A stretch of 64,000 bases of DNA from an uncultured Marinoscillum sp. (GTDB lineage Bacteria; Bacteroidota; Bacteroidia; Cytophagales; MED-G16). The translations under genes were made by a program, and so were the position numbers. The stretch lies in contig CACPHX010000006.1 in NCBI GenBank assembly GCA_902633975.1, positions 1-64,000 of the forward strand, given 5' to 3'. Below, in pieces: positions 17,919-25,534 of the stretch (the first letter of the stretch is position 1; every line of letters begins with the position of its first letter). The notes beneath the pieces are model-generated. The model had not been told where the DNA came from. It searched no databases and saw only the letters and a list, made by a program, of their open reading frames with translations.

Positions 17919-18694
17919 ATAAATACATTTTAATATTAATTATTATAATTGTTTCATGTAATCAAACGAAGTATAAGCCAAGCAATGAATATAAAATACA
18001 AGCACAGGTATGGACTCAAAATTCTGCAGAGTACAAAGCTTTATGCTATCAAGCTTTCAATACAGCAAGATTAAATTTAAATTCCTTTCTTTCATCTGAT
18101 AAAAAATACGACAAGCCACTTGCAATCATCACAGATGTAGATGAGACAGTTCTTGATAATAGTCCATACGACGGAAAACTTATTTTAAATAATACCTCAT
18201 ATGACAGAGAGAGTTGGGTTGATTGGGGAAATATGGAAATAGCAGAGGCAATTCCAGGATCATTAGAATTTTTAAAATATGCTTCTGAAAAAGGAATTGA
18301 AATATTTTATGTTTCAAATAGATACTCTGAACAATTAAAGTCTACCGTTAAAAACCTTAAAAAATTAGATTTTCCAGATGCTAAAGAATCGAATGTTCTA
18401 CTGAGAAGTAAGAGCAGGAGTAAGAGTGAAAGAAGAAAATTTATATCAGAAAATCATGAAGTTATCATGTTAATAGGAGATAATTTAGCTGACTTTAATG
18501 ATGATTTTGAAGAAAAATTATCTGAGGAAAGGATAAACTACACGAATAATCTCAAAAATGAATTTGGCACTAAGCTTATTGTACTTCCTAACCCAAATTA
18601 TGGTGATTGGGAGTCTAATGGTATTTTTGGAGGAAGGAATTTAAATGACTTTGAAAAGGACTCAGTAAGAAGGGCAAAGATTAACTCATATTAA
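17915..18694 (+). CDS. HAD-superfamily class C acid phosphatase/5'-nucleotidase, lipoprotein e(P4)-like
   Basis: A 259-residue lipoprotein (lipobox IIVSC, Cys15) of the class C nonspecific acid phosphatase family typified by Haemophilus lipoprotein e(P4). The nucleophile and acid/base aspartates are Asp74 and Asp76 in ITDVDETVLDNSPY. Motif II (FYVSNRYSEQLK), motif III Lys region (SRSKSERRKFI) and motif IV (IGDNLADFNDDF) are all present. These enzymes dephosphorylate nucleotides or organic phosphates at the cell surface for uptake. It is coupled to the sulfatase (4-bp overlap), suggesting joint salvage of esterified nutrients. Confidence 0.9.
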   Translation: MNKYILILIIIIVSCNQTKYKPSNEYKIQAQVWTQNSAEYKALCYQAFNTARLNLNSFLSSDKKYDKPLAIITDVDETVLDNSPYDGKLILNNTSYDRESWVDWGNMEIAEAIPGSLEFLKYASEKGIEIFYVSNRYSEQLKSTVKNLKKLDFPDAKESNVLLRSKSRSKSERRKFISENHEVIMLIGDNLADFNDDFEEKLSEERINYTNNLKNEFGTKLIVLPNPNYGDWESNGIFGGRNLNDFEKDSVRRAKINSY

Positions 18695-18724
18695 GAAAAA
18701 AAGTAATTCTAATAAAGAGTTTTG

Positions 18725-18798
18725 TGATTCCGGAAGGACTCGAACCTTCAACCTACTGCTTAGAAGGCAGTTGCTCTATCCAGTTGAGCTACGGAACC
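18725..18798 (-). tRNA. tRNA-Arg (UCU)
   Basis: A 74-nt cloverleaf on the minus strand. Acceptor stem GGTTCCG/CGGAATC has one G-T pair; the discriminator is A. The anticodon loop CTTCTAA reads UCU (arginine, AGA/AGG). The T-arm loop is GGTTCGAGTCC. It marks the left edge of the accessory region, but I found no duplicated tRNA 3' end that would indicate integration here. Confidence 0.95.
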
Positions 18799-18986
18799 AG
18801 ATAATGATGGCAAATGTAAATCTATTAATTTACTCTTGCAAGAGGTGATTCTGTAGGCATTCCTATCATTCAAAGCATGTTAAACATCAACCTGAAGATA
18901 AGAGCATTTTGCAACTCCTGCAACGATTTTGAAATTTTCTCAAAAATGAGCTACCCTATTTGGATTTTGAGTTTTGTTTTTTGCAA

Positions 18987-19445
18987 TTAATTTTTAGTTG
19001 GGAGATCACTATTCCATATATCTTTTTTCATTAACCAACGACCATCATTTTGTTTTTCCCATACAACTAAATATTTTCCAGAATCATTATCTATGACTTC
19101 TCCTTTTTCAGACTTTACATTTAGACTGTAACTCCCCTCATCGTAAGCTAGATTACCAAAAATTTTTATATCATTCTCTATGAATTTAAGATCAGTAAAT
19201 CCCATATCAACCTCCTCTTTAATTGCTGACATTATCTGATCCTTCCCAATCCTAGCTGGAACATTAGGAGGCATCACCACTGCATCTTCAGTATGCAGTG
19301 ATGCTACACCCTCGTAATTTCCTGAATTATAGAATTCAAGATATTTTTGATTTACTTTTTTTATTTCTAGGGTATTAGAATCATAATCAGCACTAGGACT
19401 ACAACTAATAATAAGAAATAATAAAAATAAAAATTTAATTTTCAA
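18987..19445 (-). CDS. DUF4440/SnoaL-like (NTF2 fold) lipoprotein
   Basis: A 152-residue lipoprotein with an NTF2-like cone fold. Assigned features are NQKYLEFYNSGNYEGVASLH, HTEDAVVMPPNVPARIGKDQ and the final strand DGRWLMKKDIWNSDLP, typical of DUF4440. The start is taken as TTG at 19445 because it yields a clean lipoprotein signal, MKIKFLFLLFLIISC. It also overlaps the upstream stop by 11 bp, as in coupled genes. An ATG at 19484 would add 13 unlikely charged residues. Function is unknown; the fold can be enzymatic or binding. Forms an operon with the next gene. Confidence 0.7.
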   Translation of the reverse strand: MKIKFLFLLFLIISCSPSADYDSNTLEIKKVNQKYLEFYNSGNYEGVASLHTEDAVVMPPNVPARIGKDQIMSAIKEEVDMGFTDLKFIENDIKIFGNLAYDEGSYSLNVKSEKGEVIDNDSGKYLVVWEKQNDGRWLMKKDIWNSDLPTKN

Positions 19446-20001
19446 GAGCTTTTTCGATTTGGTCTTGAACACCTCCAGCATCAAACCAATCTGTAAATGA
19501 ATTAATTTTACCTTCTTCATTAAAAGTTAGTATGCCGTACCACTTATTTCCACCTTGTGTACCAGTTTCTGTGTGTGTCCAGTACCAAGTTCCATAAACT
19601 CTAAGGCCATTAGGGCTAGAGCTTGGAGTACCGGTAGAGAAATAAGAACCAGAATAAAATCCAGCTGGATTTGGATTTTCATCATTCCCAATAAGACCCT
19701 CAGCTTCAGCAAAGGAAGTTACTTGAAAATCTTTCTGCCATGACTCAATAACTGCTCTTATGTCAGCTTTACCAGAAATTTGATTACCATTATAAACAGG
19801 TTGGCTCCATTTTACATCATCAGCAAAAAGTTCCATCTGAGAATCAAGATCCTCTGCGATAAATCCAGCAACAAAAGTTCTCCATGTTTCTACATATTGA
19901 TTGAACTTATCTTGATCTTGTTTTGATACTGATTGAGTATCAGATCCCTGTTGACATGAAAAAAGCACAACAAGAGGGATTAAAATTAAAAATTTGTACA
20001 T
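19435..20001 (-). CDS. NTF2-like (SnoaL) lipoprotein, paralogue of the gene at 29909
   Basis: A 188-residue lipoprotein (lipobox VLFSC) with an NTF2-like domain: FIAEDLDSQMELFADDVKWS, then GKADIRAVIESW and the final strand LTFNEEGKINSFTDWFDAGG. Its closest visible relative is the lipoprotein at 29909-30460, which shares the AEDxD, LKWSxP and FNExGK...EWFD blocks and the C-terminal QI-x3-L-x-N ending. No catalytic dyad is evident, so a binding or structural role in the envelope is as likely as enzymatic activity. It is the first gene of a two-gene operon. Confidence 0.75.
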   Translation of the reverse strand: MYKFLILIPLVVLFSCQQGSDTQSVSKQDQDKFNQYVETWRTFVAGFIAEDLDSQMELFADDVKWSQPVYNGNQISGKADIRAVIESWQKDFQVTSFAEAEGLIGNDENPNPAGFYSGSYFSTGTPSSSPNGLRVYGTWYWTHTETGTQGGNKWYGILTFNEEGKINSFTDWFDAGGVQDQIEKALEN

Positions 20002-20074
20002 AATAAAAAATTATAAATTAAAAAAAACCTGTTTACTAATCTACTTATATGTTTTAATATTATCAAATTAATCT

Positions 20075-20093
20075 ACGGGGTTGAAACAACCCC
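20075..20093. repeat. GC-rich hairpin, left flank of the restriction-modification module
   Basis: ACGGGGTTGAAACAACCCC contains a perfect 7-bp stem GGGGTTG/CAACCCC with an AAA loop. Its first 12 bases (ACGGGGTTGAAA) recur exactly at 24124-24135, on the other side of the four restriction-modification genes, and with one change at 24785. Confidence 0.65.
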
Positions 20094-20129
20094 AATTCAA
20101 AGATAAAATTTGATTTTTGATTTATTTTA

Positions 20130-20864
20130 ATGAGCTTTCAGGTTATGATACGTGGATTCTCAAATGAAAATGAATTAGTAAATTTTTACAATAATAAATC
20201 TATATCTGATTTTAATAATCAGCATAAATCATTTTTAAAAAAAATTTTTCACATAGATAAAAACAAAAAAATTTATGCAAATAAAGTTGGAGGACATAAC
20301 AAAACTGATATTACCTTAATACATAAAGCAATAAGTGTTAATTTAAGTATTAAGATTGGTCGAGGCAATTCAACTCACCAAGAAAAAATTGAATTTTTCA
20401 ATGATTTCTTAATTGAAAGGTTTTCTATTAATAAAGAGATTCAAAATAATTTCAAACTATTTGTTTGGGGAGATGGAACCCTTGACGGAAAAGCTCATCC
20501 ATCTAAAAAATATATAAATGGAAAGGAATTTTTGGAAAATCACCCAGAATGCATAAGTTCATTAAAAAATTTTTTGAAAAATGAAGAAGTTAAATATTCA
20601 ATTATTAAAAGAGCAATATTTAAAGGTAGGGTCTCATTAATTAATCCAACTATTATCTTTCATGGAAATGTAGATAATTTTAATTGGTGTTTTATAGAAA
20701 ACTTTATTAATGCTCTTTGCAATCATAAAAGCAAAAAAGCTTTATTACCTGTAGGTGGAATAACTGCTCAACCCTGGAATAGGACAAATGAAAAAAAAAG
20801 AGGGTCTATTCAATTTAAAATTGGAGATAAAACTAAGTTAATAAGATCATTAACACCAAAATAA
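20130..20864 (+). CDS. Putative type II restriction endonuclease subunit, first of two (PD-(D/E)xK-like)
   Basis: A 244-residue cytoplasmic protein, very AT-rich and Lys/Asn-rich. I do not recognise a named enzyme. A nuclease-like core is visible: Asp60 in HNKTDITL, followed 13 residues later by LSIKIGRGNSTHQE, where Ser73-Ile-Lys75 stands at the usual E-x-K position and Glu85 lies just after. This S-x-K arrangement occurs in some PD-(D/E)xK restriction enzymes. The gene touches the second nuclease-like gene (TAATG) and faces two cytosine methyltransferases. The restriction role is inferred from this context. Confidence 0.6.
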   Translation: MSFQVMIRGFSNENELVNFYNNKSISDFNNQHKSFLKKIFHIDKNKKIYANKVGGHNKTDITLIHKAISVNLSIKIGRGNSTHQEKIEFFNDFLIERFSINKEIQNNFKLFVWGDGTLDGKAHPSKKYINGKEFLENHPECISSLKNFLKNEEVKYSIIKRAIFKGRVSLINPTIIFHGNVDNFNWCFIENFINALCNHKSKKALLPVGGITAQPWNRTNEKKRGSIQFKIGDKTKLIRSLTPK

Positions 20865-21625
20865 TGAAAGGAACATATGAAGGAGATAAATTCGTAGAAA
20901 AATTTATTTCAGAAATAAATAATGGTAACCGAGAAATATTAAATAATAATTTTAATAATTATAAAAAAATATATGCCGTTAAAGTAAATGAATTCATTCA
21001 CTCAAAAGTTTTAGAAAAAAAAGTAGCAGCAAAATCTGATGTTATTATTTGTGAGGGCTCAATAAATAAAGAAGAATTAAAAAAATTAAACTATATCCTG
21101 GAACTAAATCATATTAAGGATTTTGATTTAAATATTATTCCACTTTCAGGTATATCAATAAAACTAAAAGAATCAAAAAAATACACTTACTCAAAAATGG
21201 GAGCTTCTATTTTCAAAAAACTTTTTAAAACAAACCTTTTAGCAGCAGGAGCTTCCATTTATATAAATGAAAAAGAAAAAAGAAAAAATGAAAAAATATT
21301 AAAAGGTTGGGGCATTAGTGAAAAAGAGTTTGAAAATTTTTATGAGAATAAGATTGATGATTTTAATATTAATGATATTAGGAAATTAAAAAAAATTAAA
21401 AGCTTATCAAATCATTTAATTAAAAATCAAATTAAAAATACCCTTTATCTACAAGAATTTATATTTCAAGGCAAACATAATTTTGAAGATCCATTTTTTG
21501 CATCATATCTCTACAACAATAAAGGATTTAAAATAGTAAACTTAAATAATTATGAATTTAATGTAACTACTGGATCAGGTAGAAGTAAGGGAAACTATAC
21601 TATAGTTATCAAAGCTGCTTTATAA
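20864..21625 (+). CDS. Putative type II restriction endonuclease subunit, second of two
   Basis: A 253-residue protein overlapping the upstream stop by one base. It resembles the first subunit in layout, though not clearly in sequence: Asp59 in AAKSDVIICEG, then SGISIKLKES with Ser98-Ile-Lys100, followed by a tyrosine/lysine helix (YSKMGASIFKKLF). The same S-I-K signature in two adjacent small proteins next to two methyltransferases recalls two-subunit enzymes such as BbvCI and Bpu10I, in which each subunit cuts one strand of an asymmetric site. Its 3' end overlaps the convergent methyltransferase by 17 bp. Confidence 0.58.
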   Translation: MKGTYEGDKFVEKFISEINNGNREILNNNFNNYKKIYAVKVNEFIHSKVLEKKVAAKSDVIICEGSINKEELKKLNYILELNHIKDFDLNIIPLSGISIKLKESKKYTYSKMGASIFKKLFKTNLLAAGASIYINEKEKRKNEKILKGWGISEKEFENFYENKIDDFNINDIRKLKKIKSLSNHLIKNQIKNTLYLQEFIFQGKHNFEDPFFASYLYNNKGFKIVNLNNYEFNVTTGSGRSKGNYTIVIKAAL

Positions 21626-22571
21626 TGTTATCAGTAATTTTTTTAACTAAAGGAATAGAAACACTATTGCCAATTTGCTTATATGAATTTTGCTTTCCTT
21701 CAGGAATTAAATAACTATCAGGAAATCCTTGTATTCTCATACATTCTTTCACAGATAATCTCCTCATATTTTTAATCAAAACTGGAATATTATTTCCACC
21801 AGTTCCCATTTTTGCGGTCAAACAAGGAGAAATTCCATCCCATCTAAATGTACACTTTGATTTTCTAATTTCATAAGCTAATGAATAATCATTATTAATT
21901 ATATCTTCCCTTTTTTTATGTTTTTCTAAGTTTTTTAAAATATTAAAATTTTCAGTTTCTGAAACAGTATTATCTGGAAGATTTATATCTAAAATATCTT
22001 TCAAATGGATAGATGAACTTTCTTTTTCTGGAAACTCAAAGGAACAATTATTTTTAAATCCAACAATAAAAATTCTTTCTCTATTTTGTGGAATACCATA
22101 ATCTTTTGAGTTAAGAACTTTATAAAAAACATTATAACCTAAATTTTCTATAGAGGAATTAATAAAAACGCCGTTTAAGGACTTAGATAAACTCTCAGTT
22201 ATTATTTTAAAAGTATTTCCATTATCATGATTAACTAAACCTTTAACATTTTCTAATATAAATGCCTTTGGTTTGTGATAATTTATAATTCTTAATATAT
22301 CAAAAAACAATGTGCCTCTTGAATCATCAAACCCTTTTCTTTTACCAGCAATTGAAAAGGGCTGACAAGGAAATCCTGCACATAAAATGTCATGTTTAGG
22401 TATATTTCTTTCATGTATTGATTGTATATCTGAAAAAGGATTTTCATTAAAATTATTCAAATAAACATCTGATACGCTTTTATCATTATCACAGCTAAAA
22501 ACGCATTCTTGTTTTTTAAGAGCAATTCTAAATCCACCCAATCCACAAAATAAATCAATAAACCTTATCAT
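21609..22571 (-). CDS. DNA (cytosine-5)-methyltransferase, restriction-modification
   Basis: A 320-residue m5C methyltransferase with all main motifs in order: I FIDLFCGLGGFRIAL, IV GFPCQPFSIAGKRKGF with catalytic Cys69, VI ENVKGL, VIII KDYGIPQNRERIFIVGF, IX WDGISPCLTAKMGTGGNN and X IGNSVSIPLVKKI. The target-recognition region between VIII and IX is short (about 60 residues). It transfers methyl from SAM to C5 of cytosine and should protect the host from the facing nuclease genes. The start overlaps the end of the second methyltransferase by 17 bp. Confidence 0.95.
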   Translation of the reverse strand: MIRFIDLFCGLGGFRIALKKQECVFSCDNDKSVSDVYLNNFNENPFSDIQSIHERNIPKHDILCAGFPCQPFSIAGKRKGFDDSRGTLFFDILRIINYHKPKAFILENVKGLVNHDNGNTFKIITESLSKSLNGVFINSSIENLGYNVFYKVLNSKDYGIPQNRERIFIVGFKNNCSFEFPEKESSSIHLKDILDINLPDNTVSETENFNILKNLEKHKKREDIINNDYSLAYEIRKSKCTFRWDGISPCLTAKMGTGGNNIPVLIKNMRRLSVKECMRIQGFPDSYLIPEGKQNSYKQIGNSVSIPLVKKITDNIIKQL

Positions 22572-23493
22572 ATAAAGTAATTATATTTCTAGTTGAAGTA
22601 GGTTTCTTTTTTAAAAATTTTAAGATGTATGAAATTACCTCTATACTAAAGGCATTACCAATTAATTTATATCTCTGAGTATCACTTAATTCACCTGTCC
22701 AATTATCTGGAAACCCTTGTAATCGTTCACATTCTAAAGGAGTTAATTTTCGTATTCTATCATTTATTAAAATTTTTGGCGAATCAGATCTAGCAAGTAA
22801 TGTAGGTGACTTTCCATCTATTGAATAAATTCTTCTTTGTCTTTCATTATCTCTAATAAATTCTTTTTCAGCAGTGATTAGTTTTATAATTCCGTCTTTT
22901 GATTTATTTATATTTAGTTTTTTACCATTTATAAATGATGATTTGTTAGAATCTAGAAAATATTTTTCATCTACATTATCATCAATCAAAGAAGATAAAT
23001 TAGCATCTTTTAATTGAGTTGGTAATTTATCAAAATCAATATTTGACCAATACATTCTTGGTCTATTTTGAGCACTAAATAAATTAGAATTAATTTTTAC
23101 ACCGTATACTCCTAATTCTTCACCCATTTTATTTGACCACTTATTAATTACATTTTCAAGTAGAAAATACTTTGGTTTTATTGATTTCAATAAATTAACA
23201 TAATCATAAAATAAATTTGATTTTTTTCCTTTTAATCCATCTCCTTTTTGGGCAATACTTAAATCTTGACATGGACTTCCCCCTATCAATAAATCAATTT
23301 TTGGTAATTTATTATGATTTATCTTTCTAATATCACCTAAGTGTGTGATGTTGCTAAAGTTTTTATCTAAAACCTTTATTGCATATTTGTCAATCTCTGA
23401 GGAAAAATAGTTAATACCATCAAATTTATTTGAATCTAGAGCTAATTTGGCTCCACCAATCCCATCAAAAAGACTTAAAACATTCATTTTCAT
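22555..23493 (-). CDS. DNA (cytosine-5)-methyltransferase, second enzyme of the pair
   Basis: A 312-residue m5C methyltransferase divergent from its neighbour. Motif I is LSLFDGIGGAKLAL, and motif IV is GGSPCQDLSIAQKGDG with catalytic Cys75. The ENV of motif VI, a motif VIII of the form FSAQNRPRMYWSNI, IX DGKSPTLLARSDSPK and X IGNAFSIEVISYIL follow. The SPCQDLS version of motif IV and the Y-W-S-N-I ending differ from the Dcm-like partner, so the two probably have separate origins and could modify different strands of one asymmetric site. An internal ATG at 23487 is an alternative start. Confidence 0.93.
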   Translation of the reverse strand: MKMNVLSLFDGIGGAKLALDSNKFDGINYFSSEIDKYAIKVLDKNFSNITHLGDIRKINHNKLPKIDLLIGGSPCQDLSIAQKGDGLKGKKSNLFYDYVNLLKSIKPKYFLLENVINKWSNKMGEELGVYGVKINSNLFSAQNRPRMYWSNIDFDKLPTQLKDANLSSLIDDNVDEKYFLDSNKSSFINGKKLNINKSKDGIIKLITAEKEFIRDNERQRRIYSIDGKSPTLLARSDSPKILINDRIRKLTPLECERLQGFPDNWTGELSDTQRYKLIGNAFSIEVISYILKFLKKKPTSTRNIITLYDKVY

Positions 23494-23546
23494 AAATATA
23501 AATCAAAATTAAAGGGTAGAAAATAACATAAATGTTTATTTTTGCA

Positions 23547-23696
23547 ATGCATCAAGAGTACTTTATGTACACCAACCGATCTTCCGAGACACGGTGGTTT
23601 AGAATGCGGGACAGTCGTTCAAATGATTCGGAAATCCCCTGTTTTAAGATTGATGTGATAATTTGTTTAACTATTAAATTATTACGTTATGAATAA
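23547..23696 (+). other. GC-rich segment with a 49-codon frame upstream of small accessory genes
   Basis: Bases 23571-23640 contain about 35 G/C in 70, while the surrounding methyltransferase DNA is far more AT-rich. A 49-codon frame starts at ATG 23547 and includes TNRSSETRWFRMRDSRSNDS. The DNA also holds an imperfect ACCAACCG/CGGTGGT stem. I cannot decide between a small protein, a structured RNA or a gene remnant. Confidence 0.3.
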
Positions 23697-23871
23697 TGAT
23701 AAATCAGAAACTAGAATACCCCCAATTCCAGATGGAGTTGGGAATACTCAAGTTAATTTTTTTCATAATAAGACGAATAGGTCTTATTTTTTTGAATCAC
23801 TAGATCTTTTTAGAAAGATCAAGGGTAGTCCCTTTAATAGCAGGAAGGAGGATGATCATGGCGAAGTTTAA
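23689..23871 (+). CDS. Hypothetical small protein (60 aa)
   Basis: A 60-residue soluble frame starting at ATG 23689, containing RIPPIPDGVGNTQVNFFHNK and SYFFESLDLFRKIKG. No family recognised. It overlaps the start of the next small gene by 14 bp, and the overlap carries a strong Shine-Dalgarno sequence for that gene. This supports a co-transcribed pair, though the frame itself may only be a leader. Confidence 0.4.
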   Translation: MNNDKSETRIPPIPDGVGNTQVNFFHNKTNRSYFFESLDLFRKIKGSPFNSRKEDDHGEV

Positions 23872-24079
23872 AGGCAGAATAATCTTTGAGGTTAAATTTA
23901 AGGATATGCATATACCTCTATTTGCTATAGATGATATAGTACAAAAAGTAGCACTCCATAAGTGTGCTCAACAAATAGAATTTTGGCATAAGATGGAGTT
24001 TCATGAAAAGAAAAAACATCTGCATCAGAAGAATATATTTGTTGCTACAAGAATCAAGGAGATTGATATTGATAAGTAG
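23858..24079 (+). CDS. Hypothetical small protein (73 aa) with strong Shine-Dalgarno
   Basis: A small protein starting MAKFKGRIIFEV, rich in His, Lys and aromatic residues (HKCAQQIEFWHKMEFHEKKK). The start at 23858 is preferred over ATG 23852 because AGGAGG at 23846-23851 is then spaced 6 bp from it. Such a clear Shine-Dalgarno is unusual for Bacteroidota, where most genes here have none, hinting at acquisition from elsewhere. No homologous family is recognised. A perfect 12-bp hairpin follows 27 bp after the stop. Confidence 0.55.
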   Translation: MAKFKGRIIFEVKFKDMHIPLFAIDDIVQKVALHKCAQQIEFWHKMEFHEKKKHLHQKNIFVATRIKEIDIDK

Positions 24080-24106
24080 AATAAAGTTTCAATCAGGGTT
24101 GTTTAT

Positions 24107-24135
24107 TTTCAACCCCGTTTCATACGGGGTTGAAA
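24107..24135. repeat. Perfect 12-bp GC-rich hairpin, right flank of the restriction-modification module
   Basis: TTTCAACCCCGT-TTCAT-ACGGGGTTGAAA: a 12-bp perfect stem with a 5-nt loop. Its right arm is identical to bases 20075-20086. There is no T-tract on either strand, so it is not a standard intrinsic terminator although it follows a small gene. Confidence 0.7.
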
Positions 24136-24226
24136 GAAAAAAACTTATAATGTAGAGGTAAAATTCCCTTTAACTTTCAAAAGAAACTCTTAATACGAAA
24201 CATATAGATAAGAAAGTTCAAATCAA

Positions 24227-24736
24227 CTAATTTATTTGGAATATAAAACCTCTATTAACATCATTTAAATCAACTAGAAATATTCTTCCATTATCATAAC
24301 CACCCTCAGATCCATTACCAAATGCTAAGTAAATATCATAACCTTTAATTCTGTAAACAGCTAACTTAAGATTTTGCCTCTCACCTTCTTTTGTATCCCC
24401 ATTAATATCTTCGTTACTCATTTTAATTATTTTTTGAAATATTCCATATTTTTTAATCCCATCAAATATTTCATTATAAAAATCAATGTTATAAAATGTA
24501 TTAATTTGATATTTATTATGCTCTGCGTAGAATGTAGCTATTTGAAATGCATCATTTGATTCTTTATAAGAGTATTGGATAATGTCAGATTTATCATACT
24601 CAATTGTTAAATTTTTTTCAATACATATACGCTCAAAGTCAGAGGCCGAATTAATCACTAATAAATCATCTAAGCTTTTTATCTGAGAAAAGGAATTAAA
24701 AGAGATCATTATGAGAAATAAAAGGGTTTTTTTCAT
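24227..24736 (-). CDS. Hypothetical secreted protein (169 aa)
   Basis: An exported protein with a clear signal peptide (MKKTLLFLIMISFNSFSQ). The mature part carries no cysteines apart from one near the N-terminus (ERICIEKN). It has a short segment reminiscent of small secreted Bacteroidota proteins (YSYKESNDAFQIATFYAEHN, then GYDIYLAFGNGSEGGYDNG). No family recognised. It stands alone, divergent from the next lipoprotein, with a copy of the accessory-region hairpin repeat between the two starts. Confidence 0.65.
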   Translation of the reverse strand: MKKTLLFLIMISFNSFSQIKSLDDLLVINSASDFERICIEKNLTIEYDKSDIIQYSYKESNDAFQIATFYAEHNKYQINTFYNIDFYNEIFDGIKKYGIFQKIIKMSNEDINGDTKEGERQNLKLAVYRIKGYDIYLAFGNGSEGGYDNGRIFLVDLNDVNRGFIFQIN

Positions 24737-24784
24737 GACTGTAATCTATAGATATAAATGAAAATAATCAACTTAACATACGGG

Positions 24785-24809
24785 GTTGGAACAATCCCCT
24801 ATGGTAAGA
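24785..24809 (+). repeat. Accessory-region repeat, copy with GGGGTTG/CAATCCCC hairpin
   Basis: Starts GGGGTTGGAACAATCCCC and continues CTATGGTAA. It folds as GGGG/CCCC and TTG/CAA with one bulged T, the same hairpin as at 20075. The tail CCCCTATGGTAA recurs exactly near 25223. Confidence 0.5.
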
Positions 24810-24846
24810 GTCTATGAATTCTAAAGGAAAATTTGTAGATTAGAGA

Positions 24847-25179
24847 ATGAAATATATTCTAATATTTTTTATTATAATCCAATCATGTGCTCCTACAAAT
24901 GAAAAAAATAATCAATCATCTGATGTTAAAGAAAATATTATTGAATCTAGTCGTATTGATTTAAAAACAAGAAAAGAAATTTTTTTTGAAATAGGTAAAA
25001 GACAAGACAATATGACTCAATATGCTGATAATAATTTTTCACCTAATGAATTTGAAAAAAGAGCTGAATATGAAAGAGATAAAGTAACAGAAATTAAAAA
25101 AAATATTATAAATGAATATGAAATAAGTGAAGATGAATACTTCAAAATTTATGGAGAAGGAATCAAAAATAATTGGTAA
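24847..25179 (+). CDS. Hypothetical lipoprotein (110 aa)
   Basis: A small lipoprotein: the signal MKYILIFFIIIQSC has its lipobox Cys at residue 14. A Glu/Lys/Asn-rich helical mature part follows, with no further cysteines (TRKEIFFEIGKRQDNMTQYA, EYEISEDEYFKIYGEG). No family recognised; the charged helical pattern suggests a coiled-coil or helical-hairpin domain. It is flanked on both sides by copies of the accessory-region repeat. Confidence 0.6.
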   Translation: MKYILIFFIIIQSCAPTNEKNNQSSDVKENIIESSRIDLKTRKEIFFEIGKRQDNMTQYADNNFSPNEFEKRAEYERDKVTEIKKNIINEYEISEDEYFKIYGEGIKNNW

Positions 25180-25211
25180 CTACCCTATTTCATAAAGAAA
25201 GGACACGTTCT

Positions 25212-25235
25212 AGAACAATCCCCTATGGTAAAAGA
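25212..25235 (+). repeat. Accessory-region repeat copy between convergent genes
   Basis: Shares GAACAATCCCCTATGGTAA with the copy at 24785, but its left arm has decayed (GTTCTAGAAC), so the GGGG/CCCC stem is lost. It sits between the converging 24847 lipoprotein and 25289 membrane protein genes. Confidence 0.5.
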
Positions 25236-25288
25236 GGTGATAAAAGCAATTAAAAGAGAATGATTATTTCTGGGCTATTAATTTTTGG

Positions 25289-25495
25289 TTATTTAGCACA
25301 GGTATTTGCACCAAATAATCTGTAAATAGTACACATCCCACTTAACGCATTAAATAACAATATACCTCCAACGACTGATTGTATTATTGGAAAGGTTTCA
25401 TAACCAAATATTAGTGGAGATGGCAATAAGAATAAAGAGATAAAAAATCTTGTTATTCTCTCTGCATTATTCTGATTTGTAATTATAATTTTCAT
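25289..25495 (-). CDS. YgaP-like transmembrane domain protein (DUF2892)
   Basis: A 68-residue membrane protein starting MKIIITNQNNAERITRFF; an upstream Met at 25504 would add three residues. Two transmembrane helices (FFISLFLLPSPLIFGY and QSVVGGILLFNALSGM) are followed by CTIYRLFGANTC, matching the DUF2892 pattern C-P-x-Y-x-x-x-G-x-x-T-C. The family is named for the membrane part of rhodanese YgaP and often occurs as a stand-alone protein near sulfur or redox genes. The gene downstream on the same strand encodes an ABM-like protein. Confidence 0.82.
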   Translation of the reverse strand: MKIIITNQNNAERITRFFISLFLLPSPLIFGYETFPIIQSVVGGILLFNALSGMCTIYRLFGANTCAK

Positions 25496-25534
25496 ATCAA
25501 GCAAATTTTAAAAATTAAATATAATGAAAGACTA

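Noticed and set aside
18799-18986. Stretch of about 190 bp without a gene after tRNA-Arg
   Set aside because: I see no open frame, convincing hairpin or known RNA motif; only short TTGCAACTCCTGCAA-like symmetry.
18660-18990. Possible integration site at tRNA-Arg next to the accessory region
   Set aside because: No repeat of the tRNA 3' end was found to the left (its 3' side) or near 30.5 kb, and there is no integrase gene in the window.
20130-21625. Toxin-antitoxin or abortive infection system instead of restriction
   Set aside because: Both proteins are larger than usual toxin-antitoxin partners, and the facing pair of m5C methyltransferases with overlapping ends fits restriction-modification much better.
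24107-24135. Intrinsic terminator
   Set aside because: The perfect stem lacks a U-tract on both strands; treated as a repeat or hairpin element instead.
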